DNA of 15,946 nt from Candidatus Methanophagales archaeon (lineage in GTDB: Archaea; Halobacteriota; Syntropharchaeia; Alkanophagales; Methanospirareceae), in assembly GCA_030617585.1 (NCBI GenBank), contig JAUWVD010000007.1, positions 1-15,946 of the forward strand. Direction: 5' to 3'. Of the stretch, positions 1 to 6,362 are shown in pieces (the first letter of the stretch is position 1; each line of letters begins with the position of its first letter). The notes below the pieces were generated by a model that did no database searches, had not been told where the DNA came from, and saw nothing but the letters and a program-made list of their open reading frames with translations. The position numbers and the translations under genes were made by a program.

Positions 1-664
1 CAATATTTCTGATCATGAAATCATCATAATTCCCTCCTCTGCTCTCGGATTGTATGGTTAAGGTATTTGAACCCACTCGCAGGGCAGAACCGGGTATTGA
101 AATGGTGCATTGCTTCCAACCTTCGATTGTGTTTATACATAAGATGCCTATTGAATTCTCATTTACAAGCACAGGATTATTATGGTCAGTATCGAAGACA
201 TCTAATATTAGATCTGCACTTGCGGGCACACCAGTCAAACTAAACGCTGTTGTATATTCTGTTCCTTCCGGCTTTTGAACTTCCCAGTCACTCAAAGTCT
301 GATCACCGAGGTGGTGGACACCTGAAGGCGGCGTAACCCAAATATTTCTGATCATGAAATCATCATAATTCCCTCCTCTGCTCTCGGATTGTATGGTTAG
401 AGTATTTGAACCTACTCGCAGAGCAGAACCGGGTATTTTAATGGTGCATTGCTTCCAACTTTCGATTGTGTTTATACATAAGATGCCTACTGAATTCCCA
501 TTCACAAGCACAGGATTATTATAGTCCGTATCGAAGACATCTAATATTAGATCTGCACTTGCGGGCACAGCAGTTAAATTAAACGTTGTTGTATATTCAG
601 TTCCTTCCGGCTTTGGAACTTCCCAGTCACTCACAGTCTGATCACCGAGGTGGTGGACGCCTGA
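1..664 (-). repeat. Tandem 339-bp in-frame repeat (unit 1: 664-326; unit 2: 325 to beyond the edge)
   Basis: Two head-to-tail copies with an exact 339-bp period (113 codons) inside the surface-protein gene. Aligning them by hand gives about 20 mismatches over about 323 bases, roughly 94 % identity, with no gaps. About ten of the differences change an amino acid. A 48-base block near the 3' end of each unit is identical. The first base after that shared block differs (pos. 1 against 340), and the window ends there, so further copies may follow. Confidence 0.95.
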
Positions 665-1102
665 AAGGGTAGTTGGCGTGGGTGTTGGCACAGTTGTCCC
701 CGCTTGCACCCTAACAACATTACTTCTGGCAATATCCGTACTTCTGGCAATATCTGTAGATCCAGCGTTCTCAAAGAGTCGAAACTCATAATCCCCTGGT
801 TCATCGGGAGCTGTGATTGTTAGCGTACCGCTCTTTTTACCGTCTAAGAAGTATAGCACTTTACCCAATCCATATTCATAAATATCCTGCTCTCCCGCCT
901 TAAACATGGCAATCCCGTCAAATTCAAAGCCCGGAGCCCCAGAATACGTCACGGTGATTTCATCACCCGGGTTAACAATACTCAGATAAGCGGAAATATC
1001 CGCGGAAGAATCACTTAACCCGCAAACCGAAACTACGCTCATAACCAAAAAAGTTATGACCAATATCTCTAATATTATAACAAATTTCTTATTTGACTTC
1101 AT
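1..1102 (-). CDS. Secreted/surface protein with Ig-like domain and tandem 113-aa domains (partial, runs off left edge)
   Basis: Translating the minus strand from the ATG at 1102 gives 367 codons with no stop up to the window edge, so the C-terminus is missing. A strong GGAGG sits 5 nt before the ATG. Residues 1-6 are polar/basic and about 7-28 are hydrophobic (FVIILEILVITFLVMSVVSV), which indicates a signal peptide. The Cys at 27 follows a Val, so a lipobox is unlikely. Residues about 35-133 look like a beta-rich Ig-like domain (NPGDEITVTYSG, TITAPDEPGDYEFRLF). A Thr/Pro linker (TTVPTPTPTT) follows. From residue 147 a 113-residue unit beginning SGVHHLGDQT is repeated; the second copy is cut by the edge. 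Each unit has an Asp-rich stretch (LDVFDTD) and two Cys ten residues apart, a possible disulfide. A jelly-roll or galactose-binding-like fold is my inference. Likely outside the cell; ligand unknown. Confidence 0.85.
   Translation of the reverse strand, partial: MKSNKKFVIILEILVITFLVMSVVSVCGLSDSSADISAYLSIVNPGDEITVTYSGAPGFEFDGIAMFKAGEQDIYEYGLGKVLYFLDGKKSGTLTITAPDEPGDYEFRLFENAGSTDIARSTDIARSNVVRVQAGTTVPTPTPTTLSGVHHLGDQTVSDWEVPKPEGTEYTTTFNLTAVPASADLILDVFDTDYNNPVLVNGNSVGILCINTIESWKQCTIKIPGSALRVGSNTLTIQSESRGGNYDDFMIRNIWVTPPSGVHHLGDQTLSDWEVQKPEGTEYTTAFSLTGVPASADLILDVFDTDHNNPVLVNENSIGILCINTIEGWKQCTISIPGSALRVGSNTLTIQSESRGGNYDDFMIRNI
722..757 (-). repeat. 18-bp tandem duplication encoding STDIAR twice
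   Basis: Two adjacent 18-base copies (722-739 and 740-757) differ at one base. They encode STDIARSTDIAR at the end of the Ig-like domain of the surface protein, just before the final strand SNVVRVQ. The reading frame is kept. This looks like a replication-slippage duplication. Confidence 0.9.
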
Positions 1103-1162
1103 GGTGTCCTCCCCCTAAAAGTTTAGTTACAAAGAACTTATGTGAATTGTTATTCCCACTCA

Positions 1163-1174
1163 GAGTATAAAAAC
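1163..1174 (-). promoter_or_regulatory. Probable BRE/TATA promoter of the surface-protein gene
   Basis: Read on the minus strand, a purine-rich CGAAAAG element runs directly into TTTTTATACTC, matching the archaeal BRE-TATA arrangement. A start about 26 nt downstream (near 1143) would leave a leader of about 40 nt, containing the GGAGG at 1112-1108 and the ATG at 1102. Confidence 0.5.
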
Positions 1175-1230
1175 TTTTCGGTTTTCTTTTTTAAAGAAAT
1201 GCGTGTAATATTTATTAATTAAGAGCGAAC

Positions 1231-1890
1231 ATGAAAGTCATATTTTCTATAGGCGGCATATATTTCGCAGATGCAGCGCGCATAAAAGCACTTGCTGCGG
1301 TCTTAGATGAGCTTGCGGAATCATGCACCCTATATGTAGTCACAGGCGGTGGTGCGATAGCGCGTGACAGTATAAATATAGCACGCGATTTAGGCGCGAA
1401 CGAAGCCTGTTGCGATTATATCGGCATAGCGGGGACGCGACTAAATGCGAAATTGCTCATAACTGCGTTAAAAGAAGCATATCCGGAACCGTTTTCCGAT
1501 TATATAGAAGTGGCCGCGGTGCAAGAAGACAATAAGATAGCAGTAATGGGCGGTGTAAGCCCCGGGCACACAACCGATGCAGTAGCTGCGATCCTCGCTG
1601 AATACGTAGATGCAGACCGACTCATAGTTGTAACCTCAGTAGACGGTGTCTACGATGCCGACCCGCATGTTTATCCGGACGCGAAGAAATACGACCGGCT
1701 CACGGCAAAGGAACTCGTAGCGCTGACAATGAAAGAGGTGTTAAAAGCAGGGTCGCGAATTGTTATAGATCCCGTTGCCGCGAAGATAATAGAACGGAGC
1801 GGAATAGAGACTATCGTCATTGATGGCCGCAACCCACGTAATATTATCGGTGCCGTTCACGGCGATCATCATGGCACTGTGATCACGTGA
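1231..1890 (+). CDS. pyrH: UMP kinase (archaeal PyrH)
   Basis: Phosphorylates UMP to UDP with ATP in the cytoplasm, a step of pyrimidine nucleotide synthesis. The 219 residues match the usual archaeal length of about 225 and form one amino-acid-kinase domain. Visible motifs are the N-terminal glycine loop (FSIGG), VVTGGGAIARD near 38-48, GIAGTRLNAKLL near 66-77, MGGVSPGHTTDAVAAILAEY near 105-124, the nucleotide-site SVDGVYDADP near 136-145, and GSRIVIDPVAAKIIERSG near 174-191. One oddity: archaeal homologues usually read GGS at the N-terminal loop, whereas this protein has GGI (Ile10). The ATG at 1231 is the family start. No strong Shine-Dalgarno precedes it, and an AT-rich TATA-like stretch near 1206-1213 suggests a very short or absent leader. 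It converges with rpl32e, 19 bp between stops. Confidence 0.93.
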   Translation: MKVIFSIGGIYFADAARIKALAAVLDELAESCTLYVVTGGGAIARDSINIARDLGANEACCDYIGIAGTRLNAKLLITALKEAYPEPFSDYIEVAAVQEDNKIAVMGGVSPGHTTDAVAAILAEYVDADRLIVVTSVDGVYDADPHVYPDAKKYDRLTAKELVALTMKEVLKAGSRIVIDPVAAKIIERSGIETIVIDGRNPRNIIGAVHGDHHGTVIT

Positions 1891-1909
1891 ATAGATAACA
1901 CACAGCCCG

Positions 1910-2281
1910 CTATTCTGATGTCACGAACCCGACATGTCGCATAGGATTAAGCACTTTAATACCAAGCGCAGCAGCTTTCTCTTCTATCACTTCCCGTTTC
2001 CGTCTCCCTACTGTTGATGCAATCCGCACAGCTACGTCATCTACTGGATCTGCCTTAGCGAGGTCATTTGGATTGAAGATAAGCACTTCGTGCATTCCTG
2101 ACGGATGCAAGCCACGATCTTCCTTTCTCCTTCTATACCCTACTTGCACCCATGCAGGTTTTCCACCTCTATGCTCTCGCATCTTGTTATCATGGCCACG
2201 AGGCCTTCTCCAGCTCTTACTCAGCTTCTTCTTCTTCCACCAGCCATATCGTGCAAATTTTACTCTTCTTCTCTTTATCAT
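1910..2281 (-). CDS. rpl32e: 50S ribosomal protein L32e (eL32)
   Basis: Large-subunit ribosomal protein found only in archaea and eukaryotes. The 123 residues are strongly basic at the N-terminus and carry the family core: KKLSKSWRRPRGHDNKMR near 18-35, KPAWVQVGYRRRK near 41-53, RGLHPSGMHEVLIFNP near 56-71, and an Arg/Lys-rich C-terminal helix followed by IKVLNP. The start ATG lies 2 nt after the serA stop. A GGTGA at 2296-2292, inside the end of serA, serves as ribosome binding site, so the two genes are almost certainly co-transcribed. This is unusual, because in most euryarchaea L32e lies in the spc ribosomal operon between L6 and L19e. Identification is certain; the displaced location is the point of interest. 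Confidence 0.96.
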   Translation of the reverse strand: MIKRRRVKFARYGWWKKKKLSKSWRRPRGHDNKMREHRGGKPAWVQVGYRRRKEDRGLHPSGMHEVLIFNPNDLAKADPVDDVAVRIASTVGRRKREVIEEKAAALGIKVLNPMRHVGFVTSE

Positions 2282-2283
2282 TT

Positions 2284-3912
2284 TTACAGTTTCACCAACT
2301 TTACATCTATTAGATTCTCTACCTTCATTATATCTTCTATAATATCGCCAGCAACCGGATTGTCCACATTAAGTACCATGACCGCTTCGCCTTCTATCTT
2401 CTCGCGCCCCACTCGCATCCCGGTTATATTTATGCTGCGGTCACCAAGAATCGTACAAACAGGTCCTATCACCCTCGGTTTATCAATGAAGGAGCATATG
2501 AGCATGTGGCCGGAAGGAGACGCATCCATCCAGAACCCATCTATCTTCACTATTCTCGGATCGTCTTTTCCGAATAGCGTGCCGGAAATGGTCGTTTCAA
2601 ACTCGCCCTCTGTACGCAGGGTAATGCTAATTAAGGAGACGAAATTTTCAACGCCCTCTGTCTTACTCTCAGTAACTTTAACCCCGAATTTCTTCGCTAT
2701 TGCCTCGGCATTCACATAGTTCACGCCATCTGTGAACCACGCTAGGAAGTTCTTCAGTAGCGCTACGGTTATCATTCTTGTGTTTTTACCTATGCCTGCT
2801 TCTACCGCGCCTAATTCACCTTCATAAGAAACGTTAAACTGCTCAATTCGACGCGATTTCGGGATCAGTTGTGCACCGAGTAATCCCAGTTTCTCGGCTA
2901 ATACTAAATACGGTTTTATGGTATCCATCAACTCCTCTTCGACATATAGCAGGTTAAGCGCATTTTTTACCGGCTTGTTGCTTAACGCCCCTATCACCTC
3001 ATCGGCAATGACAACGGCAGCAGCTCTCTGCGCTTCGGTTGTTGATGCACCTAAATGAGGCGTAACGATCACTTCTTCTAACGCCAGCAGATCATCATTG
3101 TTTGGTGGCTCTTGCTCGAAGACATCAAGAGCAGCGCCTGCTACTTTACCCGCCTTTATCGCTTCCTTCAGCGCATCCTCATCTAATATACCACCACGAG
3201 CACAATTTATTACACGAACGCCGTCTTTCATCAATTCGAACTCGCTCTTACCTATCATATGGTGCGTGTCCTTTGTGAGTGGCGTATGCAGAGTTATAAA
3301 ATCCGAGGTGGAAAGAACCTCATTAAAGCTCAAAAGCGTAATTCCGAGTTCTTTCGCTTTATCCTGTGATATAAACGGGTCGTATGCAACTACTCGCATT
3401 CCAAACCCTTTTGCTCGCTTCGCTACTTCACTCCCTACTCTTCCCAGACCGATTGTGCCCAATACCTTGCCGTTCACTTCCACACCCATGTGCTTCTTTC
3501 TTTCCCACTTGCCTGATTTCAACGACACGTTTGCAGCCGGTATTTTCCTCGAAATGCTGAGCAGCATCGCAAATGCATGCTCCGCTGCAGATATGGTATT
3601 TGCCTCGGGCGAATTAACTACCATAATCCCCTTTTCCGTCGCTCTTTCCACATCTATGTTGTCCACACCGACACCGGCTCTACCTATTACCTTTAAACGT
3701 TTGCCGGCATCGATTATCTCTTTCGTCACTGTTGTGCCGCTTCTTATCACCAGAGCATCATAGTCGGCAATGCACGCTGCTAAATCTTCCTTGCTTAAGT
3801 CCCGTTCTACGTCAACGTCTCCAAACTCCTGCAGCTTCTTTATCCCCTCTTCTGAGATATTGTCGGTTACAAGCACTTTACTTGTTGTTCCTTTTTCCAT
3901 GTTCACACTCAT
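2284..3912 (-). CDS. serA: D-3-phosphoglycerate dehydrogenase
   Basis: Oxidises 3-phosphoglycerate to 3-phosphohydroxypyruvate with NAD, the first committed step of serine synthesis. From the ATG at 3912 it has 542 residues, the long SerA form. The order is: substrate-binding half; NAD Rossmann core with GTIGLGRVGSEVAKR near 152-166; the catalytic Arg in INCARGGILD (about 239), Glu in DVFEQEPP (about 268) and His in TPHLGAST (about 286); then an intervening allosteric substrate-binding domain (about 310-455); and a C-terminal ACT domain (about 469-542) that in relatives senses serine. The start is uncertain. An upstream GTG (3945) extends the frame by 11 residues but lies only about 12 nt from the predicted transcription start. 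ATGs at 3912 and 3900 both precede the conserved KVLVTDNI. GGGAG upstream mildly favours 3912. rpl32e follows after 2 nt. Confidence 0.95.
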   Translation of the reverse strand: MSVNMEKGTTSKVLVTDNISEEGIKKLQEFGDVDVERDLSKEDLAACIADYDALVIRSGTTVTKEIIDAGKRLKVIGRAGVGVDNIDVERATEKGIMVVNSPEANTISAAEHAFAMLLSISRKIPAANVSLKSGKWERKKHMGVEVNGKVLGTIGLGRVGSEVAKRAKGFGMRVVAYDPFISQDKAKELGITLLSFNEVLSTSDFITLHTPLTKDTHHMIGKSEFELMKDGVRVINCARGGILDEDALKEAIKAGKVAGAALDVFEQEPPNNDDLLALEEVIVTPHLGASTTEAQRAAAVVIADEVIGALSNKPVKNALNLLYVEEELMDTIKPYLVLAEKLGLLGAQLIPKSRRIEQFNVSYEGELGAVEAGIGKNTRMITVALLKNFLAWFTDGVNYVNAEAIAKKFGVKVTESKTEGVENFVSLISITLRTEGEFETTISGTLFGKDDPRIVKIDGFWMDASPSGHMLICSFIDKPRVIGPVCTILGDRSINITGMRVGREKIEGEAVMVLNVDNPVAGDIIEDIMKVENLIDVKLVKL

Positions 3913-3974
3913 CTGGGATTGCCTACTCCCACTCTTTAAACGCACTTAGTGATATGAATAGATGATAGATATAA

Positions 3975-3989
3975 GTAAATATAAATAAA
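3975..3989 (-). promoter_or_regulatory. Probable TATA box of the serA-rpl32e unit
   Basis: The 55- to 88-bp gap between the helicase stop and serA is very AT-rich. On the minus strand it contains TTTATTTATATTTAC, the best TATA candidate. The predicted start near 3957 would give a leader of about 45-57 nt before the ATGs at 3912 and 3900. Confidence 0.4.
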
Positions 3990-4000
3990 ATCAAAAATCT

Positions 4001-5971
4001 CTAAACCGCCCTCTTATACGCTCCGCTCTCCTTCGCCAACGCAACAAGCCGTCTATAACACCCTTCGCTTTCCAGCGTATTTGAATCGCCAATTAAAACC
4101 AACTTCCGTTTCGCTCTCGTTATGGAGACATTAAGCCTCCTCAAATCCTTGAGAAATCCTATAGTCCCTGATTTGTTACTCCTCACAAATGACACAATGA
4201 CTACCTCCTTCTCCCGGCCCTGGAACCCATCCACAGTCTTTATCTCCAAGCCCTCTACATGGAGCATCCTTTTAATCTGCGCTACCTGGTCATCGTAAGG
4301 CGAGATAACTGCTATATCTTCCGGTCTTATACCCCGGTTTAACAGTCGTTCGGCAACATCCTTAACCAATTTCGCCTCTCCGGGGTTCTCTCTCGATGTA
4401 GAACCTTTTCGTACACGTTCCTCAAGCTCATCGCAGGTATCAATAAACAAAAATGGTTTTACATCTTCTCTATCTTCATCTACTGATTCCGGGAGTATAT
4501 CCCTAAGAGTACGCCGTTTTACCTGTTCATCCGCCTTCAGCTTACCATCATAGAACTCCCGATTCGGAAATTCCGCTATCTCTTCGTTCATTCTATACTG
4601 CACATCAAGCATAACCCGTATCTTATCACCATGTAGCGCCAGAAGTCGCTCGAAAAGACTCTTGGTGAAACTCCTGCATGCAGCCTCCTCGTTCAAAACA
4701 GTAGGTGGTAGCTGCTTGTGATCCCCAGCCATGATAAACCGCTTCGCCTTGAGCACTGCAATCAACGCAGAAGGTTCGGTGGACTGAGTGGCCTCGTCAA
4801 TAACGGCAAAATCGAACTTTTCGCTTTTGAGTATCTCCGAGCCCGCAGTGCTGTTCGTTGTGCAAATTACTGTCGCAGCCTTTATAATTCGCCTTATTGC
4901 TCGCTCTTCCAGTTCACGTGCATCACCAAATAACCTATCTAGCTCATGTTTCAAATCAAGCCATTTCTTCATGCCCTCTATTTTCTTCAGTGGTATTCCC
5001 CTTGTTGTCGCCCCTTCACTTGCAAGCAGCATTATCTCTTCATCACTTAACCCGCGTCTCCATCGCATTTCTGGCATGATATATCGTTTCATGTCTTCCT
5101 TTAGCTCATATGCTCGCTTCCTGAACTCCTGCGCTTTTCGATAGTTCGGTTCGTCTTGAACAAGATAATCAAGGCTTCTTCTTCGTAAAGCGGGTATTAT
5201 TCGTGCTGGATGCCCTATTCGTACCACGTTCACACCTATTTTGTCCAATCGTTCTACTAAGTTATCCACCGCCACGTTGGAGTCTGCAGCGGTTAATATC
5301 TTATTACCACGCTTAATAAGCTGTGCTATGACCTCAACGCAGGTTATCGTCTTACCCGTTCCCGGCGGTCCATGGATGAGGAAGAAATCACGTGCCGCTA
5401 AACTCCTTATAACCGCTTCCTGTTGGCTTTTGTTCAATTTTGTATTAAAGAATTCTATTTTATCTACCTGGGAGAACTCAGGGGCCGTATTACCGAGTAA
5501 TTTGTCCTTCCGCCAGCGCGGCAATCTTTTAAATTGCGTTAAAGCTTCGATCATCCGTTGAAACGTAATGTCATTGACAAAAAGGTCAATTCTAAGGTCT
5601 TTACGATACACAAAACCTGGTGGTGCGTTATCAAATGCAATTGTGATTGCATACGAGGTCTTCTCTGCTACCGTACCCAGCGGGTTGTCCTCATCCCACA
5701 GGCTTGTTTTACTTATCAGTACGAGATCCCCAACTTCTATTTCGCTTTCTGGTAATGTGATACCGGCCGTTTGTTTTCTAAACTTCACTAAGTGCTTTCC
5801 ACCCAGTCCCAGGTCCTGAGATTTCCCCTTCATCATTAGAAAAGCTCTACCTCTCTCTTCCCGTTCCCGACCACTCAGCCGCCGCATCTCCTCTTCATGC
5901 CGCCGCATCTGCTCCTCGCGTTCCAATTCCACGAGTTCCGTAAAATGTCCTATATATTTGTTATCATCCAT
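4001..5971 (-). CDS. SF1 DNA/RNA helicase, IGHMBP2/UPF1-like family
   Basis: A cytosolic ATP-dependent helicase of superfamily 1B, the archaeal SMUBP-2/IGHMBP2-like group. Its substrate (DNA or RNA) cannot be told from sequence. Numbering from the ATG at 5971 (656 aa): residues about 10-45 form a highly charged helix rich in Glu and Arg. A beta-barrel insert follows (about 80-135: EVGDLVLISK). Q motif is NKSQQEAV near 180, Walker A GPPGTGKT 201-208, motif Ia TAADSNVAVDNL near 227, motif II DEAT 392-395, motif III GDHKQLPP 416-423, motif IV QYRMN near 458, motif V VDGFQGREKE near 580, and motif VI NVSITRAKRKL near 614. All are intact. A TTG six codons upstream (5989) is a possible alternative start, but the ATG is preferred. 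The gene lies 56 bp after the MoaD-like gene, in the same direction, with a possible promoter of its own at 6011-6023. Confidence 0.93.
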   Translation of the reverse strand: MDDNKYIGHFTELVELEREEQMRRHEEEMRRLSGREREERGRAFLMMKGKSQDLGLGGKHLVKFRKQTAGITLPESEIEVGDLVLISKTSLWDEDNPLGTVAEKTSYAITIAFDNAPPGFVYRKDLRIDLFVNDITFQRMIEALTQFKRLPRWRKDKLLGNTAPEFSQVDKIEFFNTKLNKSQQEAVIRSLAARDFFLIHGPPGTGKTITCVEVIAQLIKRGNKILTAADSNVAVDNLVERLDKIGVNVVRIGHPARIIPALRRRSLDYLVQDEPNYRKAQEFRKRAYELKEDMKRYIMPEMRWRRGLSDEEIMLLASEGATTRGIPLKKIEGMKKWLDLKHELDRLFGDARELEERAIRRIIKAATVICTTNSTAGSEILKSEKFDFAVIDEATQSTEPSALIAVLKAKRFIMAGDHKQLPPTVLNEEAACRSFTKSLFERLLALHGDKIRVMLDVQYRMNEEIAEFPNREFYDGKLKADEQVKRRTLRDILPESVDEDREDVKPFLFIDTCDELEERVRKGSTSRENPGEAKLVKDVAERLLNRGIRPEDIAVISPYDDQVAQIKRMLHVEGLEIKTVDGFQGREKEVVIVSFVRSNKSGTIGFLKDLRRLNVSITRAKRKLVLIGDSNTLESEGCYRRLVALAKESGAYKRAV

Positions 5972-5999
5972 TTTTTTGCTGTCTTTCAAGCTTAGTTAG

Positions 6000-6023
6000 T
6001 TAGTTTAACTAAAGATATAGCAT
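6000..6023 (-). promoter_or_regulatory. Possible helicase promoter with adjacent inverted repeat
   Basis: The short gap between the MoaD-like stop and the helicase start reads GCTATATCTTTAG on the minus strand (6023-6011), a TATA candidate placed about 45 nt before the ATG at 5971. It abuts a perfect 6-bp inverted repeat with a one-base centre (TTAGTT-T-AACTAA, 6000-6012) and three TTAG tetramers at 5992-6003. Function is inferred only from position. Confidence 0.3.
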
Positions 6024-6027
6024 TACA

Positions 6028-6243
6028 TCACCCTCCAGAGACAATTCTGATAATCGTTACCTCGCCATTATTTATATCATACAGTTTTTCATCTTCGGGC
6101 ACGGGCTTACTATTACGAAGCACAACAACTTCCACGGGATTTATTCCAAGTTTCTCTAATACATTCTCGTATGTATCATCATTCGAGACTTCCAATCTTC
6201 TCTCTTCTTCTTTATCTGCAAGTATCTTCACTTTAAGTTCCAT
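6028..6243 (-). CDS. MoaD/ThiS-like ubiquitin-fold protein ending in Gly-Gly (SAMP-like)
   Basis: A 71-residue beta-grasp protein. Proteins of this group either carry sulfur as a C-terminal thiocarboxylate (for molybdopterin, thiamine or tRNA thiolation) or are conjugated to lysines as archaeal small modifiers (SAMPs). Visible features are an N-terminal beta hairpin MELKVKILADKEEE, the helix TYENVLEKLG, the strand EVVVLRNSKPVPEDEKL, and the terminal IIRIVSGG with the diglycine immediately before the stop. The start was chosen at the ATG at 6243 because GGGAAGA precedes it at good distance; the ATG four codons upstream (6255) has no such site. No E1-like, MoaE-like or ThiF gene is adjacent, so sulfur carrier and protein modifier cannot be told apart here. 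It is followed by the helicase in the same direction. Confidence 0.85.
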   Translation of the reverse strand: MELKVKILADKEEERRLEVSNDDTYENVLEKLGINPVEVVVLRNSKPVPEDEKLYDINNGEVTIIRIVSGG

Positions 6244-6279
6244 GACTCTTCCCATTTCTAAGAAAGGTTTTTTTATGCT

Positions 6280-6287
6280 TAATAAAA
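6280..6287 (-). promoter_or_regulatory. Possible TATA box of the MoaD-like gene
   Basis: TTTTATTA on the minus strand lies about 40 nt before the ATG at 6243. It would place a transcription start near 6258 and leave a leader of about 15 nt holding the GGGAAGA site. Weak, judged on position and composition only. Confidence 0.3.
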
Positions 6288-6311
6288 CACAGTTTCACGA
6301 GAAATTGCAAA

Positions 6312-6346
6312 GATGCAAGTCAAACAGGTATCCTGTATCTTGCATC
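6312..6346. other. Two-part intergenic hairpin (terminator, operator or structured 3' UTR)
   Basis: GATGCAAG (6312-6319) pairs perfectly with CTTGCATC (6339-6346). Inside it ACAGG (6324-6328) pairs with CCTGT (6332-6336) around a TAT loop, the two stems being joined by a 4/2-nt internal loop. It lies 17 bp past the nucleotidyltransferase stop and upstream of the predicted MoaD-like promoter. There is no T-run directly after it on either strand, so a classic intrinsic terminator is not obvious. Confidence 0.55.
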
Positions 6347-6362
6347 CGTTCCAAAGATCTTT

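Noticed and set aside
54..278. Plus-strand 74-codon frame inside the surface-protein repeats
   Set aside because: It is the shadow of the partial minus-strand gene, which is open across the whole region from 1102 to the edge and has a signal peptide and ribosome binding site.
22..664. Possible CRISPR-like or mobile-element repeat
   Set aside because: The repeat unit is 339 bp, in frame and fully coding, with no spacers, inverted ends or transposase, so it is a protein-domain duplication.
1010..1030. Lipoprotein lipobox at the Cys of the surface-protein signal segment
   Set aside because: The residues before Cys27 are V-S-V; a lipobox needs a small residue (Gly, Ala or Ser) directly before the Cys.
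2105..3763. Plus-strand open frames opposite serA and rpl32e (204 and 221 codons)
   Set aside because: They lie antisense to confidently identified genes, have Ser/Pro/Leu-rich translations without domains, and lack start signals.
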